Assembly (NCBI GenBank): GCA_024226255.1
Contig: JAAELU010000592.1
Span: 1 to 32,741, forward strand
Length of the DNA stretch: 32,741 nt
DNA from: a bacterium
GTDB lineage: Bacteria > Actinomycetota > Acidimicrobiia > Spongiisociales > UBA5794
Reading direction: 5' to 3'
The notes under the pieces were generated by a model that worked only from the letters and a program-made list of their open reading frames with translations, was not told the DNA's origin and did no database searches. The stretch's first letter is position 1; each line of letters opens with the position of its first letter. Of this stretch, positions 21,960 through 30,984 are shown in pieces. Position numbers and translations under genes: made by a program.

Positions 21960-22750
21960 GCGAGAAACTCGATCAGTGCGTCGAGTACCGCGTCGGGGCG
22001 TTCAATCATCATCGAGTGGCCGGCGCCGCTGATCTCGCTGATTGTGGCGTGGTCACCAAGTGCGTCCGCCAGCGTGAGAGTTCCCTTGGGATGGGCCATG
22101 CGGTCCTCCTCACCCTTGATGATCAGCGTCGGACACTCCACCGCGGCGGCTCGATCGAGGGCGTCCTCGTACCGGTCGCATGCGCGCAGGTCGTTGGCCA
22201 GAACTTCATCGCCGGCATTGAGGGACGTCTGCAACAGATGCCCCTGCATCCACAACCCAGGTGTCGGGTGTCCACCCAAACCGGACCGACCTGAGAGTGA
22301 CCAACCCAAGATCATCTCGTGGGCGCGCCGCTCGTTCTCGTCCGCAGAGGCCTGCAGGGTCTCGTGGACTCGCATTGCCGAAGTGGTGCCGGTCAGGGCG
22401 AGCTTCGAGATCAACGCCTGCCGGGTCGCTGCCAGTTCAAGTCCAATCAGTGAGCCCATCGAATGGCCGACGATGGCCGCAGACGTGTAACCAGCCGACT
22501 CGATGACTTCACCAACCCACAATGCCATCTCGCCGATCGTGGCCAACAGTTTGCCGCCGCTGTGGCCGTGTCCGGGGAGGTCGGGCGCCAGCACGGACCA
22601 TCCGTGGTGCGAGAAGTAGCGCTGCTGGAGCGCCCACAGCGTTCGATCCTGAGACGCGCCGTGCAGAAACACGATGAGCGACTTGTCCGGGTCGAGAGGG
22701 CGTCCCCCGGTTGTGGCGCGGACCTCCTCCCCTCGAACCTGCAGCCTCAT
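21956..22750 (-). CDS. Alpha/beta-hydrolase
   Basis: This 264-residue hydrolase has the oxyanion segment FLHGASQDRTLW, the nucleophile elbow VGHSMGSLIG, an acid region IIKGEEDRMAHP and the catalytic His in SGAGHSMMIERPD. The cap region (TTSAMRVHETLQASADENER) is helical. It lies 4 nt downstream of metY on the same strand and is probably co-transcribed; an acyl-homoserine-related or esterase role is possible but unsupported. Likely cytosolic. Confidence 0.85.
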   Translation of the reverse strand: MRLQVRGEEVRATTGGRPLDPDKSLIVFLHGASQDRTLWALQQRYFSHHGWSVLAPDLPGHGHSGGKLLATIGEMALWVGEVIESAGYTSAAIVGHSMGSLIGLELAATRQALISKLALTGTTSAMRVHETLQASADENERRAHEMILGWSLSGRSGLGGHPTPGLWMQGHLLQTSLNAGDEVLANDLRACDRYEDALDRAAAVECPTLIIKGEEDRMAHPKGTLTLADALGDHATISEISGAGHSMMIERPDAVLDALIEFLA

Positions 22751-22754
22751 TCGG

Positions 22755-24035
22755 TCACGCCTTCTGTGAGGCCCGCAGCGCTCGCCGCAAGTCGGCCAGT
22801 AGATCGTCGGACGACTCGAGCCCGATCGACAGCCGAATCAGATCCTCCCCGATTCCAGCCGTTTCCAGTTGCGCAGCGTCCATGGTGGCATGGGTAGTCG
22901 ATGCCGGGTGGATGACCAGGGATTTGGCATCGCCGACATTGGCGAGGTGGGAAAACACCTTCAGGCTCTCGATGAATCTGCGACCAGCTTCGCGTCCGCC
23001 TCGGATGCCGAAACTGAATATGGCGCCACAGCCTTTGGGGAACATCTTCTTGGCGAGCTCGTAGTCAGGGTGATCCTCCAGCTCGGGATAACGAACCCAG
23101 GCCACCTCGTCGGCAGAATCGAGGTATTCGACTACCCGCCGGGCATTGGCCACGTGGCGCTCCATCCGCAGCGGTAGCGTTTCAAGGCCCTGAATCAGGT
23201 AGAAGGCGTTCTGCGGACTCATGGCGGCACCAAAGTCGCGCAACCCCTCGACCCGAGCCCTCGTGAGAAAGGCCTGGGTGCCAAACTCCTCAGCAAAGGC
23301 AAGGCCGTGATAGCTCGGATAAGGCTCCAGCATCGTCGGGTGCCTTCCCGACGCTTCCCAGTCGAACCGCCCGGAGTCGACTACGACGCCACCCAGTGCA
23401 ACCCCGTGGCCGCCGATGAACTTGGTTGCCGAATGGAACAGCAGGTCGGCGCCCCACTCAAACGGTCGGAACAGGTAGGGCGAGGCAAAAGTGTTGTCGA
23501 TCAGCAGGGGGACCCCCGCCTCGTGGGCAATTTCCGCCACCTTGGCGATGTCCATGATCTCCAGGCCCGGATTACCCAACGTCTCACCGTGCACGAGCTT
23601 GGTATTAGGGCGGATGGCGGCCCGAATCTCGTCGGGATCTCGCGGTGAAACCAGGGTCGACTCGATGTCGAACCGGGGCAGCGTCTGGGTGAGCAGGTTG
23701 TTGGTGCCCCCGTACACATTCTTGGAAAGCACGATGTGATCGCCGGCGCTTGCGAGAGTGGCGATGACGAGCCACAGCGCGGCTTGTCCCGACGCGGTGG
23801 CTACGGCGCCGACTCCACCCTCGAGTGCCGCCACTCGCTCTTCGAAGACTGCAACTGTCGGATTCGAGAGCCTCGTGTAGAGGTGGCCCTGACGCTCCAG
23901 GTTGAAGAGGCCGGCGGCATGCTCAACATCTCGGAACAGGTACGACGTCGTTTGGTAGATCGGAACGGCACGTGCCCCAAAGTCACTGTCCGGGCTCTGG
24001 CCTCCGTGAAGGCTCAGCGTTTCGAAGTCGTACAT
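22755..24035 (-). CDS. metY: O-acetylhomoserine sulfhydrylase
   Basis: This 426-residue PLP enzyme makes homocysteine from O-acetylhomoserine and sulfide (direct sulfhydrylation in methionine synthesis). It begins with ETLSLHGG, has the cofactor segments YTRLSNPT and SGQAALWLVI, the Schiff-base Lys205 in HSATKFIGGHG, and the C-terminal SLVIHPASTTHATM typical of the Cys/Met-metabolism family. Length fits MetY rather than the shorter MetB. ATG 24035 is supported by TAATCT 7 nt upstream; the preceding frame is not conserved. MetX is not in the window. Confidence 0.9.
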   Translation of the reverse strand: MYDFETLSLHGGQSPDSDFGARAVPIYQTTSYLFRDVEHAAGLFNLERQGHLYTRLSNPTVAVFEERVAALEGGVGAVATASGQAALWLVIATLASAGDHIVLSKNVYGGTNNLLTQTLPRFDIESTLVSPRDPDEIRAAIRPNTKLVHGETLGNPGLEIMDIAKVAEIAHEAGVPLLIDNTFASPYLFRPFEWGADLLFHSATKFIGGHGVALGGVVVDSGRFDWEASGRHPTMLEPYPSYHGLAFAEEFGTQAFLTRARVEGLRDFGAAMSPQNAFYLIQGLETLPLRMERHVANARRVVEYLDSADEVAWVRYPELEDHPDYELAKKMFPKGCGAIFSFGIRGGREAGRRFIESLKVFSHLANVGDAKSLVIHPASTTHATMDAAQLETAGIGEDLIRLSIGLESSDDLLADLRRALRASQKA

Positions 24036-24042
24036 GGTTCGG

Positions 24043-24048
24043 AGATTA
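24043..24048 (-). promoter_or_regulatory. -10 box of a leaderless metY transcript
   Basis: On the minus strand TAATCT ends 7 nt before ATG 24035; no ribosome binding site. Confidence 0.5.
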
Positions 24049-24153
24049 CCCCGGGCGCCGGAGGCGGGGAGCGCGGATGGTGGTCTGCGGCTCCGCCTCA
24101 AGGATGACTGGTCAATAGTCCCGCAGAATGATGGAGCCCCCGTCGCGGTGCGA

Positions 24154-24159
24154 TACGAT
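24154..24159 (+). promoter_or_regulatory. -10 box of a leaderless sensor-kinase transcript
   Basis: TACGAT ends 6 nt before GTG 24166, which fixes the start of the kinase. Confidence 0.5.
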
Positions 24160-24165
24160 CGATTC

Positions 24166-25353
24166 GTGGTTCAGCAAGAGACTCGGAAGAGACCCGTGTG
24201 GGTGTTCGATGGCGCGGTGGCGCTGGCGGCATTCGCCCTGTCGGTCGTCGCCCTCGACGCGGTCTCGCCCGGGGAGCTCGAGCTGTTTGAACGCGCCCCC
24301 GATGCGTGGGCCTATGTACTGGTGGCAGGCCAAACCCTGCCTCTAGTGTTGCGGCGGGTCAGACCCGCGACGGTGCTCGCCATCATCGTTGTCGCATTCG
24401 TGCTCGACCGAATGCTCGACTATCCGTCCTCGACGGCAGTTGTCGGCGTCGCGTTCGCCTTCCATAGCCTCGGCACTGAGCTGCCGCGGCGACGCTCGAT
24501 GCAGATCGGCATACCGGTGATTGCGGTGCTCGTGGCTTTTACGGCCATGGGTGCCTACTACGTGGATTCGGTCACCATTGGTACCGTGATCGTTGTTCTC
24601 ATTGCCACGCTTGCCCCGCTCCTGCTGGGGCGAGAGGTCAACGAGCGGCGTCGCTACCTGACTGAACTAGAGGAGCGCACCGTTCGACTTGAGCGTGACC
24701 GGGAGCGACGGGCGCGTGAGGCTGTGCGCGAGGAGCGGGCCCGAATTGCACGAGAGCTTCACGACGTTGTTGCCCACGAGATGACGGTCATGACGATCCA
24801 GGCGGCAGCTGCCCGCCGGGTCATCACGACGGATCCGGGCCAGGCGACTGAAGCGCTCACTGCGATCGAGACCGCCGGCCACGATGCACTCACCGAAATG
24901 CGTCGGCTGCTCGGCTTGCTTCGCCACGAGGACGGACAGGATGCGTTGGTGCCTCAGCCCGGTCTGCACCGACTCAACGGCTTGATGGAGCAGATGGAGG
25001 AGTCGGGCCTACCGACTGGGCTCACTGTTGAAGGGGAACCGGCCCCTTTGCCGACTGGGGTCGATCTGAGCGCATACCGGATCATCCAGGAGTCGCTAAC
25101 CAACTCGCTCAAACATGGTGGCCCCGACACGCACGCCTCCATTCGGCTCGTCTACAAGGCTGATGAGGTTGTGATCGAGGTGGCCGATGACGGCCGTGGC
25201 TCCGCGGCGGGTCTGGAGACCAACGGCGAAACCGGGCATGGGCTGGTCGGAATGCGCGAACGGATTGCAATGCTCGACGGCTCGCTGACAGCCGGTCCCC
25301 GAGCGGGCGGGGGATTCGTGGTTCGTGCCACGATCCCGAGGTCCGCGACATGA
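24166..25353 (+). CDS. Two-component sensor histidine kinase, NarL/DesK type
   Basis: This 395-residue membrane kinase has four to five hydrophobic segments in residues 13-155 with short loops and no large external sensor domain, then a coiled, Arg/Glu-rich linker (RRYLTELEERTVRLERDRER), the HisKA_3 dimerisation box with phospho-acceptor His199 (ARELHDVVAHEM), and a C-terminal ATPase domain (ESLTNSLKHG as N box, VADDGRGSAAG and GHGLVGMRERI). The short intramembrane sensor suggests it detects membrane state or works with the downstream transporter. Its stop overlaps the response-regulator start (ATGA). Confidence 0.92.
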   Translation: MVQQETRKRPVWVFDGAVALAAFALSVVALDAVSPGELELFERAPDAWAYVLVAGQTLPLVLRRVRPATVLAIIVVAFVLDRMLDYPSSTAVVGVAFAFHSLGTELPRRRSMQIGIPVIAVLVAFTAMGAYYVDSVTIGTVIVVLIATLAPLLLGREVNERRRYLTELEERTVRLERDRERRAREAVREERARIARELHDVVAHEMTVMTIQAAAARRVITTDPGQATEALTAIETAGHDALTEMRRLLGLLRHEDGQDALVPQPGLHRLNGLMEQMEESGLPTGLTVEGEPAPLPTGVDLSAYRIIQESLTNSLKHGGPDTHASIRLVYKADEVVIEVADDGRGSAAGLETNGETGHGLVGMRERIAMLDGSLTAGPRAGGGFVVRATIPRSAT

Positions 25354-26018
25354 CGTCGATTCGTGTAGTGCTGGTCGACGATCAGGAATTGGTACGTACG
25401 GGCTTCCGGATGATCCTCGACGCTGAGGCCGACATCGAGGTCGTCGGCGAGGCAGCCGACGGAGAGGAGGCGCTCGCCGCAATTGCTGCAACCAACCCGG
25501 ACGTAGTTCTGATGGACGTGCGAATGCCGCGGATGGACGGCATTGAGTCGACCCGTCTGATTGGGGCCATGGCGAACCCACCTCGGGTGCTAATCCTCAC
25601 GACTTTCGACATCGACGACTATGTGTACGAGTCGCTGCGGGCGGGCGCCAGCGGCTTCCTCCTCAAGGACACCCCAGCAGATGATCTAGTCGCCGGGGTC
25701 CGTGTTGTTGCCGCCGGCGATGCGCTGTTGGCTCCGTCGGTCACCCGCCGTCTTATCGAGGAGTTCGCCAGCCGGCCCGAGCGGGTCGCCGAACCAGAGG
25801 CTCTCGAAACATTGACCGATCGCGAACGTGAAGTGCTCACGTTGATGGCTTCAGGCATGTCGAACGCCGAGATTGCCGACGGTCTATTCGTCGGTGAGAC
25901 AACGGTGAAGACCCACGTTTCGCACATTCTCACGAAACTCGAACTGCGCGACCGAGTCCAGGCGGTCGTTGTGGCGTACGAGTCCGGCCTGGTCCGTCCG
26001 GGTGGCGACGTCGGCTGA
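25350..26018 (+). CDS. LuxR/NarL-type response regulator
   Basis: This 222-residue regulator has a receiver domain with acidic pocket Asp10-Asp11, phospho-acceptor Asp56 (VVLMDVRMP) and the Lys of LLKDTP, followed by a LuxR HTH (LTDREREVLTLMASGMSNAE then ETTVKTHVSHIL). It is the partner of the kinase with which it overlaps. Downstream, a dyad at 26017-26049 could be its binding site before the transporter genes. Confidence 0.95.
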   Translation: MTSIRVVLVDDQELVRTGFRMILDAEADIEVVGEAADGEEALAAIAATNPDVVLMDVRMPRMDGIESTRLIGAMANPPRVLILTTFDIDDYVYESLRAGASGFLLKDTPADDLVAGVRVVAAGDALLAPSVTRRLIEEFASRPERVAEPEALETLTDREREVLTLMASGMSNAEIADGLFVGETTVKTHVSHILTKLELRDRVQAVVVAYESGLVRPGGDVG

Positions 26019-26049
26019 TCATCCTTGGGTAGTAGGCCCAAGATCATCC
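26017..26049. promoter_or_regulatory. Possible response-regulator operator
   Basis: CTTGGG (26024-26029) and CCCAAG (26037-26042) form a dyad, and GATCATCC occurs directly at both flanks (26017-26024 and 26042-26049). It lies just upstream of the transporter promoter. Confidence 0.4.
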
Positions 26050-26057
26050 CCCCGGCC

Positions 26058-26087
26058 GATGACGCAGCTCGCTCGAGCGCGTAGCTT
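26058..26087 (+). promoter_or_regulatory. Putative promoter of the ABC transporter genes
   Basis: GATGAC (26058-26063) and TAGCTT (26082-26087) with an 18-nt spacer, 45 nt before the ATPase start. The -35 match is modest. Confidence 0.35.
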
Positions 26088-26131
26088 TTCAGGTAGCACA
26101 TCAAAGAATTGTGAGAGGGGTCCAATCCACC

Positions 26132-26881
26132 ATGACCACGTCCACCGTCCCTGTCGACCTGGCTGCTGCCCGGATGGAGCAGGGAATCAAAACCTACGGC
26201 TCCGGCGGCGCCGAAGTCCGCGCCCTCGACAGCATCAATGTCGCGTTCGAGAAAGGGCAATTCACCGCCCTCATGGGGCCCTCAGGCAGTGGCAAGTCGA
26301 CGCTGCTGCATTGCATCGCCGGCCTCGACACGCTCACCAGCGGGCGGGTGTTCGTTGGCGCAACCGAGTTGAACACCCTTAGCGACAAGGACCTCACGCT
26401 GCTTCGGCGCAAAAAGGTCGGCTTCGTGTTCCAGGCGTTCAACCTCATTCCGACGCTGACGGCACGTGAGAACATCTTGCTGCCGTTGCTCATCGCCGGC
26501 GACGACCACGACACGGCATGGTTCGACCAGGTAGTCGGCATTCTCGGGCTCGGCGACCGCCTCACCCACAGACCATCTGAGCTGTCCGGCGGGCAGCAGC
26601 AGCGAGTGGCCGCCGCCCGCGCACTGGTTGCTCGCCCCGAGATCATTTTTGCCGATGAACCGAGCGGCAACCTCGACTCCAAGTCGGCGGCCGAGCTGCT
26701 CGGGTTCCTGCGGCGTGCAGTACGCGAGTTCGGCCAAACCATCGTCATGGTGACCCATGATCCGGTCGCAGCCTCCTACGCAGACCATGTGGTCTTTCTC
26801 GAGGACGGCCACACCGTTGGCGAACTGAACGACCCGACCGCTGACTCCGTTATCGATCGTATGAAGCAGTTTGGAGGCTGA
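26132..26881 (+). CDS. ABC transporter ATP-binding protein, MacB/LolD type
   Basis: This 249-residue ATPase powers the permease that follows. Walker A is GPSGSGKST (49-57), the signature LSGGQQQR begins at 151, Walker B is IIFADEP (171-177) and the H-loop is VMVTHDP. The Q-loop [20 protein letters not shown] is typical of the MacB/LolD/FtsE group. ATG 26132 follows a GAGAGGGG purine run; an upstream in-frame GTG (26111) is less likely. The gene ends 3 nt before the permease start, whose ribosome site lies in its last codons. Confidence 0.93.
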   Translation: MTTSTVPVDLAAARMEQGIKTYGSGGAEVRALDSINVAFEKGQFTALMGPSGSGKSTLLHCIAGLDTLTSGRVFVGATELNTLSDKDLTLLRRKKVGFVFQAFNLIPTLTARENILLPLLIAGDDHDTAWFDQVVGILGLGDRLTHRPSELSGGQQQRVAAARALVARPEIIFADEPSGNLDSKSAAELLGFLRRAVREFGQTIVMVTHDPVAASYADHVVFLEDGHTVGELNDPTADSVIDRMKQFGG

Positions 26882-26884
26882 CGC

Positions 26885-29446
26885 GTGATTCGCACAGCTC
26901 TCAAGACAATCTTTGCGCACAAGCTGCGCCTGGCTCTCACCGCCATGTCGGTGGTGCTCGGCGTCGGCTTCATCGCAGGGACATTCATATTCACAGACAC
27001 TATTGACAACACGTTCGGCGACCTCTTTGAAGACGTGTTCGCCGGCCAAGACGTTATCGTCCAAGGTGAAACCGAGTTCGATGTCGGCTTCGCCGGGCCA
27101 CCCCCAATGCCCGCCGAGGTGCTGGACATCGTCGAGGCGGTGCCCGGGGTCGAAGCCGCTGAGGGGAGTGTTGGCGGCTTCGCCGTCATCTACGACAACG
27201 ATGGTGAGGCCATCGTTCCCACCGGTCCTCCCACCTTGGGCGGTTCGTGGTCCGACGACGACCGACTTGCGGGCAACGTTGAACTGCGCGAGGGACGCCG
27301 CTCGGTCGGACCCAACGAGGTGGTCATTGACGCGGCCACCGCCGACGGCAACTCACTGGCGCTCGGCAATGTCGTGCAGATCCAGACTCCGACCGGCGTC
27401 AACGAGTACGAGATTGTCGGCATTGTCGGCTTCGGCGAGTCAGACAACCTCGCCGGAGCGACCTTTGCTGCCTTTGATCTCGAGACGGCGCAAGCGCTGT
27501 TCGACCTCGAGGGTCAGCTGAGTACGATCGTCGTCCTGGCCGAGGACGGGGTGAGTCCGGACTTGCTCCGCTCCAACATCGCTCAGGCGCTGCCCGAAGG
27601 TGTCGAAGCGGTGACGGCAGCAGATGAGGCCGAGGCCCAGTCCGAAGCTCTCTCGGACAGCCTGGGATTCCTGCGTACGGCGTTGCTGGTCTTTGCTCTG
27701 GTGGCGGTGTTCGTCGCCACGTTCATAATCCAGAACACCTTCCGGATCATCGTGCGGCAGCGGCAACGTGAGCTCGCGCTGATGAGGGCAGTCGGGGCCA
27801 CGCCGTCCCAAGTCGTTTGGATGGTGGTCATCGAAGCGGTCATGGTCGGTGTGTTTGCATCGATTATCGGCATCCTCTTCGGCTTCGTGGTTGCGAGCGG
27901 CTTGACCGGCGCGATGAGCGCAGCCGGATTCGACCTACCCTCATCAACCGCACCATTGGCGATCAGGACGATCGTGATCGGTTTGACCGTTGGCATCGTG
28001 GTGACTGTCTTGTCGGCACTGCTGCCGGCGATCCGAGCCTCCAAGATCCCACCGGTTGCGGCCCTGCAGGACACCGAGGTGACTCTGCGGATGTCGGACC
28101 GAAGGCGGACCCTGGTCGGAGTTGTCGGCCTGGTGTTCGGCGGTGCATTGATGGCCGCAGGACTCTTTGTGGCCAGCTTCCAAATCGGACCCATCAACGA
28201 GCTGCTCGCCATTGGCATTGGATCTCTGTTCGTGTTCCTGAGCGTGAGCTTGCTGAGCTCACTCATCGTCAAACCGGTGGCCCGCTTCCTCGGCTGGCCG
28301 CTGCCCAAGCTCGATCACCTCACGGGGACCCTGGCGACGGAGAACACCGTGCGCAAGCCGCGGCGGACTGCCACCACGGCCTCAGCATTGATGATCGGGT
28401 TGGCCCTCGTGGCATTCTTCTTCATCCTCGGTGACTCCATCAAGGCCTCCGCGGGATCCGCCATCGAAGAGGGCCTGCGCGCTGACTACGTCGTCAGCGT
28501 GGATGGCTTCAGCGGTGGGTTCAGCCCGTCGCTGGGTGAGCACCTCGCCGAGGAGCCCGAGATCAGTGACGTGACGTTCCTGCGTTTCGGGTTCTGGGAC
28601 CGTGAGGGTTCTGATGAGTTCCTCATGGCCGTTGACACCGAGACGATCGATGAGACGATCTTTCTCGACGTTCAGACCGGAAGCGTTGCCGCTCTGACCG
28701 ACGGCGGAGTCCTGGTGTTTGACACGATTGCCGACGAAGAGGGCTGGATCCTTGGCGACACCGTCGCCATGGGTCTGGCTGCGACCGGCCTACAGCAGGT
28801 CGAGATTGTCGGGACATTTGCCGAGTCCAACGTCGTTCAGGCCAACTTCCTGGTCGGCGAGAAGTTCTATTCAGAGAACTTCAGTGGCTTCGGCACCGAT
28901 CTCGACTTCGTCCTTGCGGTCAAGGCCGCCGACGGGGTCGCCCCGGACGCGGCGCGTGCCGTTGTTGAGAATGCGGCCGCGGAGTACGCCAATGTGACGG
29001 TTCGCGACCAGGTTGAGTATCGCCAATCGCAAGAGGACCAAGTCAACACGATCCTCATCATGTTCAACGCTCTGCTTGGTCTCGCCGTGATCATTGCGGT
29101 ATTCGGCATCACCAACACGTTGGCGCTCTCCGTGTTTGAGCGGACCCGCGAGATCGGGTTGCTGCGCGCCGTCGGAATGAGCCGTCGCCAGATACGCCGC
29201 ATGGTGCGCTGGGAGGCGATCATCGTTGCGATTATCGGTTCCTTGCTGGGCATCGTGGTCGGTCTGGTCTTCGGTGTAGCCGTGACAGGCGCTCTTTCGA
29301 GCCAGGGGATCAACGTACTGTCGATCCCGGCGGTTCAGATTATTGGCCTGGTCCTGTTCGGCGCATTTGCCGGGCTGATTGCGGCGATTCTGCCGGCCCG
29401 CAAGGCCTCTCGTCTCAACATCTTGGAGGCCATTTCCTACGAGTAG
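26885..29446 (+). CDS. FtsX-like ABC permease, 853 residues
   Basis: This inner-membrane protein has a first transmembrane helix (LRLALTAMSVVLGVGFIAGT), a large external domain (about residues 40-255), an FtsX domain of three helices (about 260-390), a second pair of helices (about 400-460), a second external domain (about 500-715) and a final FtsX domain (about 725-850). This double-FtsX layout is common in actinobacterial MacB-like systems for export of lipids, lipoproteins or peptides. GGAGG 7 nt before GTG 26885 sets the start. Its regulator pair lies just upstream, suggesting induction by membrane stress. Confidence 0.92.
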   Translation: MIRTALKTIFAHKLRLALTAMSVVLGVGFIAGTFIFTDTIDNTFGDLFEDVFAGQDVIVQGETEFDVGFAGPPPMPAEVLDIVEAVPGVEAAEGSVGGFAVIYDNDGEAIVPTGPPTLGGSWSDDDRLAGNVELREGRRSVGPNEVVIDAATADGNSLALGNVVQIQTPTGVNEYEIVGIVGFGESDNLAGATFAAFDLETAQALFDLEGQLSTIVVLAEDGVSPDLLRSNIAQALPEGVEAVTAADEAEAQSEALSDSLGFLRTALLVFALVAVFVATFIIQNTFRIIVRQRQRELALMRAVGATPSQVVWMVVIEAVMVGVFASIIGILFGFVVASGLTGAMSAAGFDLPSSTAPLAIRTIVIGLTVGIVVTVLSALLPAIRASKIPPVAALQDTEVTLRMSDRRRTLVGVVGLVFGGALMAAGLFVASFQIGPINELLAIGIGSLFVFLSVSLLSSLIVKPVARFLGWPLPKLDHLTGTLATENTVRKPRRTATTASALMIGLALVAFFFILGDSIKASAGSAIEEGLRADYVVSVDGFSGGFSPSLGEHLAEEPEISDVTFLRFGFWDREGSDEFLMAVDTETIDETIFLDVQTGSVAALTDGGVLVFDTIADEEGWILGDTVAMGLAATGLQQVEIVGTFAESNVVQANFLVGEKFYSENFSGFGTDLDFVLAVKAADGVAPDAARAVVENAAAEYANVTVRDQVEYRQSQEDQVNTILIMFNALLGLAVIIAVFGITNTLALSVFERTREIGLLRAVGMSRRQIRRMVRWEAIIVAIIGSLLGIVVGLVFGVAVTGALSSQGINVLSIPAVQIIGLVLFGAFAGLIAAILPARKASRLNILEAISYE

Positions 29447-29460
29447 CAGTAAGGAACTCA

Positions 29461-29515
29461 ACCCACCCGGTTGTGCCGCTTAGGCCCGACCGGGTGGGTG
29501 TCTTCCATAAGCGGC
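29461..29515 (+). terminator. Hairpin pair after the permease gene
   Basis: ACCCACCCGG (29461-29470) pairs with CCGGGTGGGT (29490-29499), 10 bp, followed by a T-poor tail. A second 8-bp stem, GCCGCTTA (29475-29482) with TAAGCGGC (29508-29515), overlaps it and would exclude it. Position suggests termination. Confidence 0.6.
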
Positions 29516-29566
29516 GCGTGGGGGCGTTGGGCGGCGGGACGTTTCTGGTTCAGGTCTTGGTGGAGA

Positions 29567-29703
29567 AGTCAGACGCCAGACGTCAGATTGAAGAAGAAAA
29601 CGCACAGCCCGGTCGGCTCGCGGCTTCTTTGTCGCCGGCGTGCTCACTTCTCATTCCTCACATCGATTTCTGATTTCTGACTTCTGACTTCTGATTTCTG
29701 ACG
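29567..29703. repeat. Inverted heptamer arrays before dpaL
   Basis: Left: AGTCAGA, CGCCAGA, CGTCAGA and a degenerate TTGAAGA (29567-29594). Right: TCTGATT, TCTGACT, TCTGACT, TCTGATT, TCTGACG (29669-29703), the reverse-complement heptamer. The arrays could pair over some 20-30 nt. Confidence 0.85.
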
Positions 29704-29715
29704 TCTCAGCCGCGA

Positions 29716-29721
29716 TACAGT
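29716..29721 (+). promoter_or_regulatory. -10 box of a leaderless dpaL transcript
   Basis: TACAGT ends 6 nt before ATG 29728; no ribosome binding site. Confidence 0.5.
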
Positions 29722-29727
29722 CCTGTC

Positions 29728-30984
29728 ATGACCACAAACGCACCTATCACCTGGGTCCCCAACCCCCGCGCCCGCACGATTGCCCACAGCGAGGCAGTGA
29801 CCAGGAACTTCCCCGACGGCGTGTTTCAGCACGCCCGGGCGTTCCACCGACAGATCCCCGGATTCCGGGCGAGCCCGTTGCGCAGCTTGGCCGGATTGGC
29901 CGAGATGATCGGTGTCGGTGGTATCTGGGTGAAGGACGAGTCTGTCCGGCTCGACCTCAACTCCTTCAAGGTGCTCGGCGGCTCCTACGCCATCTACCGG
30001 CACATCAAGCGCCAACTCGGAATGGACGATGCCGAACTCTCGTTTGAGGAACTGGTGTCGGAGGCGACCAGGGCCAAGTTAAGCGAGGTGACTTTCGCGA
30101 CAGCCACCGACGGCAACCATGGCCGCGGCGTTGCATGGGCCGCTCAACAGCTCAAATGCAAGGCGGTCATCTACGTCCACAAGGACACTTCAGTGGCACG
30201 GATCCGAGCGATCGAGAGCTACGGAGCCGACGTCCACGTCGTTCCCGGAACCTACGACGATGCCGTGAGGCTGGCCGGAGAGGAAGCCGACAAGCACGGT
30301 TGGCAGGTGATTTCCGACACGTCTTGGGAGGGATACGAGGACATTCCACGTTGGGTGATGCAGGGCTACACCACGATGCTGTCCGAGGCCCAGGAGCAGC
30401 TCGCCGGTACCGGCATCGTGAAGCCGACACATGTCTTTGTTCAGGCCGGCGTTGGCGCTCTGGCCGCCGCGGTCACCGGCTTCTATGCCAGCAGGTTCGG
30501 AGCCGACCGCCCCACCCAAGTGGTCGTCGAGCCGGCCAATGCGGACTGCCTGTATCGGTCGGCCCAAATCGGTGACGGGGAACCGCACGACGTCGTTGGC
30601 GACCTCCAGACGATCATGGCCGGCCTGGCTTGTGGCGAGCCGAGCCGCATTGCGTGGGGTGTGCTGTGGGACAGCGTTGATGCTTTCATCACGTCGCCGG
30701 ACTACGTCGCTGCCAAGGGAATGCGGGTATACGGGGTGCCGCTGGCCGGTGACCCCTTCATCGTCTCGGGGGAGTCGGGGGCTGTCACTCTCGGAGCGCT
30801 CACGTTTATTGCAGAGGATCCCGAGTTTGCCGACCTCAAGGAGTATCTCGGGATCGACCGAGAGTCGCAGATCCTTCTGATCAACTCCGAAGGCAACACC
30901 GACCCGGACTACTTCCGGCGTGTGGTGTGGGAAGGGGCCAACTCAGTTCCGGAGGATTACCGCAGGGATCTGCCGGAGGCTTGA
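29728..30984 (+). CDS. dpaL: Diaminopropionate ammonia-lyase
   Basis: This 418-residue PLP enzyme splits 2,3-diaminopropionate (both isomers in E. coli YgeX) into pyruvate and ammonia. The Schiff-base lysine is Lys81 in NSFKVLGGSYA; ATATDGNHGRGVAWAAQQL, SDTSWEGYEDIPRWVMQGY, QAGVGALAAAV, IMAGLACGEPS and ISPDY-like segments match the YgeX family closely, including the WEGYxxIP stretch specific to it. Length is slightly above the family's ~400. It starts with a leaderless promoter and is flanked by heptamer arrays and the double-hairpin repeat, so it stands as a single-gene unit. Confidence 0.92.
   Translation: MTTNAPITWVPNPRARTIAHSEAVTRNFPDGVFQHARAFHRQIPGFRASPLRSLAGLAEMIGVGGIWVKDESVRLDLNSFKVLGGSYAIYRHIKRQLGMDDAELSFEELVSEATRAKLSEVTFATATDGNHGRGVAWAAQQLKCKAVIYVHKDTSVARIRAIESYGADVHVVPGTYDDAVRLAGEEADKHGWQVISDTSWEGYEDIPRWVMQGYTTMLSEAQEQLAGTGIVKPTHVFVQAGVGALAAAVTGFYASRFGADRPTQVVVEPANADCLYRSAQIGDGEPHDVVGDLQTIMAGLACGEPSRIAWGVLWDSVDAFITSPDYVAAKGMRVYGVPLAGDPFIVSGESGAVTLGALTFIAEDPEFADLKEYLGIDRESQILLINSEGNTDPDYFRRVVWEGANSVPEDYRRDLPEA

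Noticed and set aside
29447-29727. Short frames of 66-69 codons between the permease and dpaL
   Set aside because: They read through a hairpin pair and heptamer arrays and have no ribosome site.
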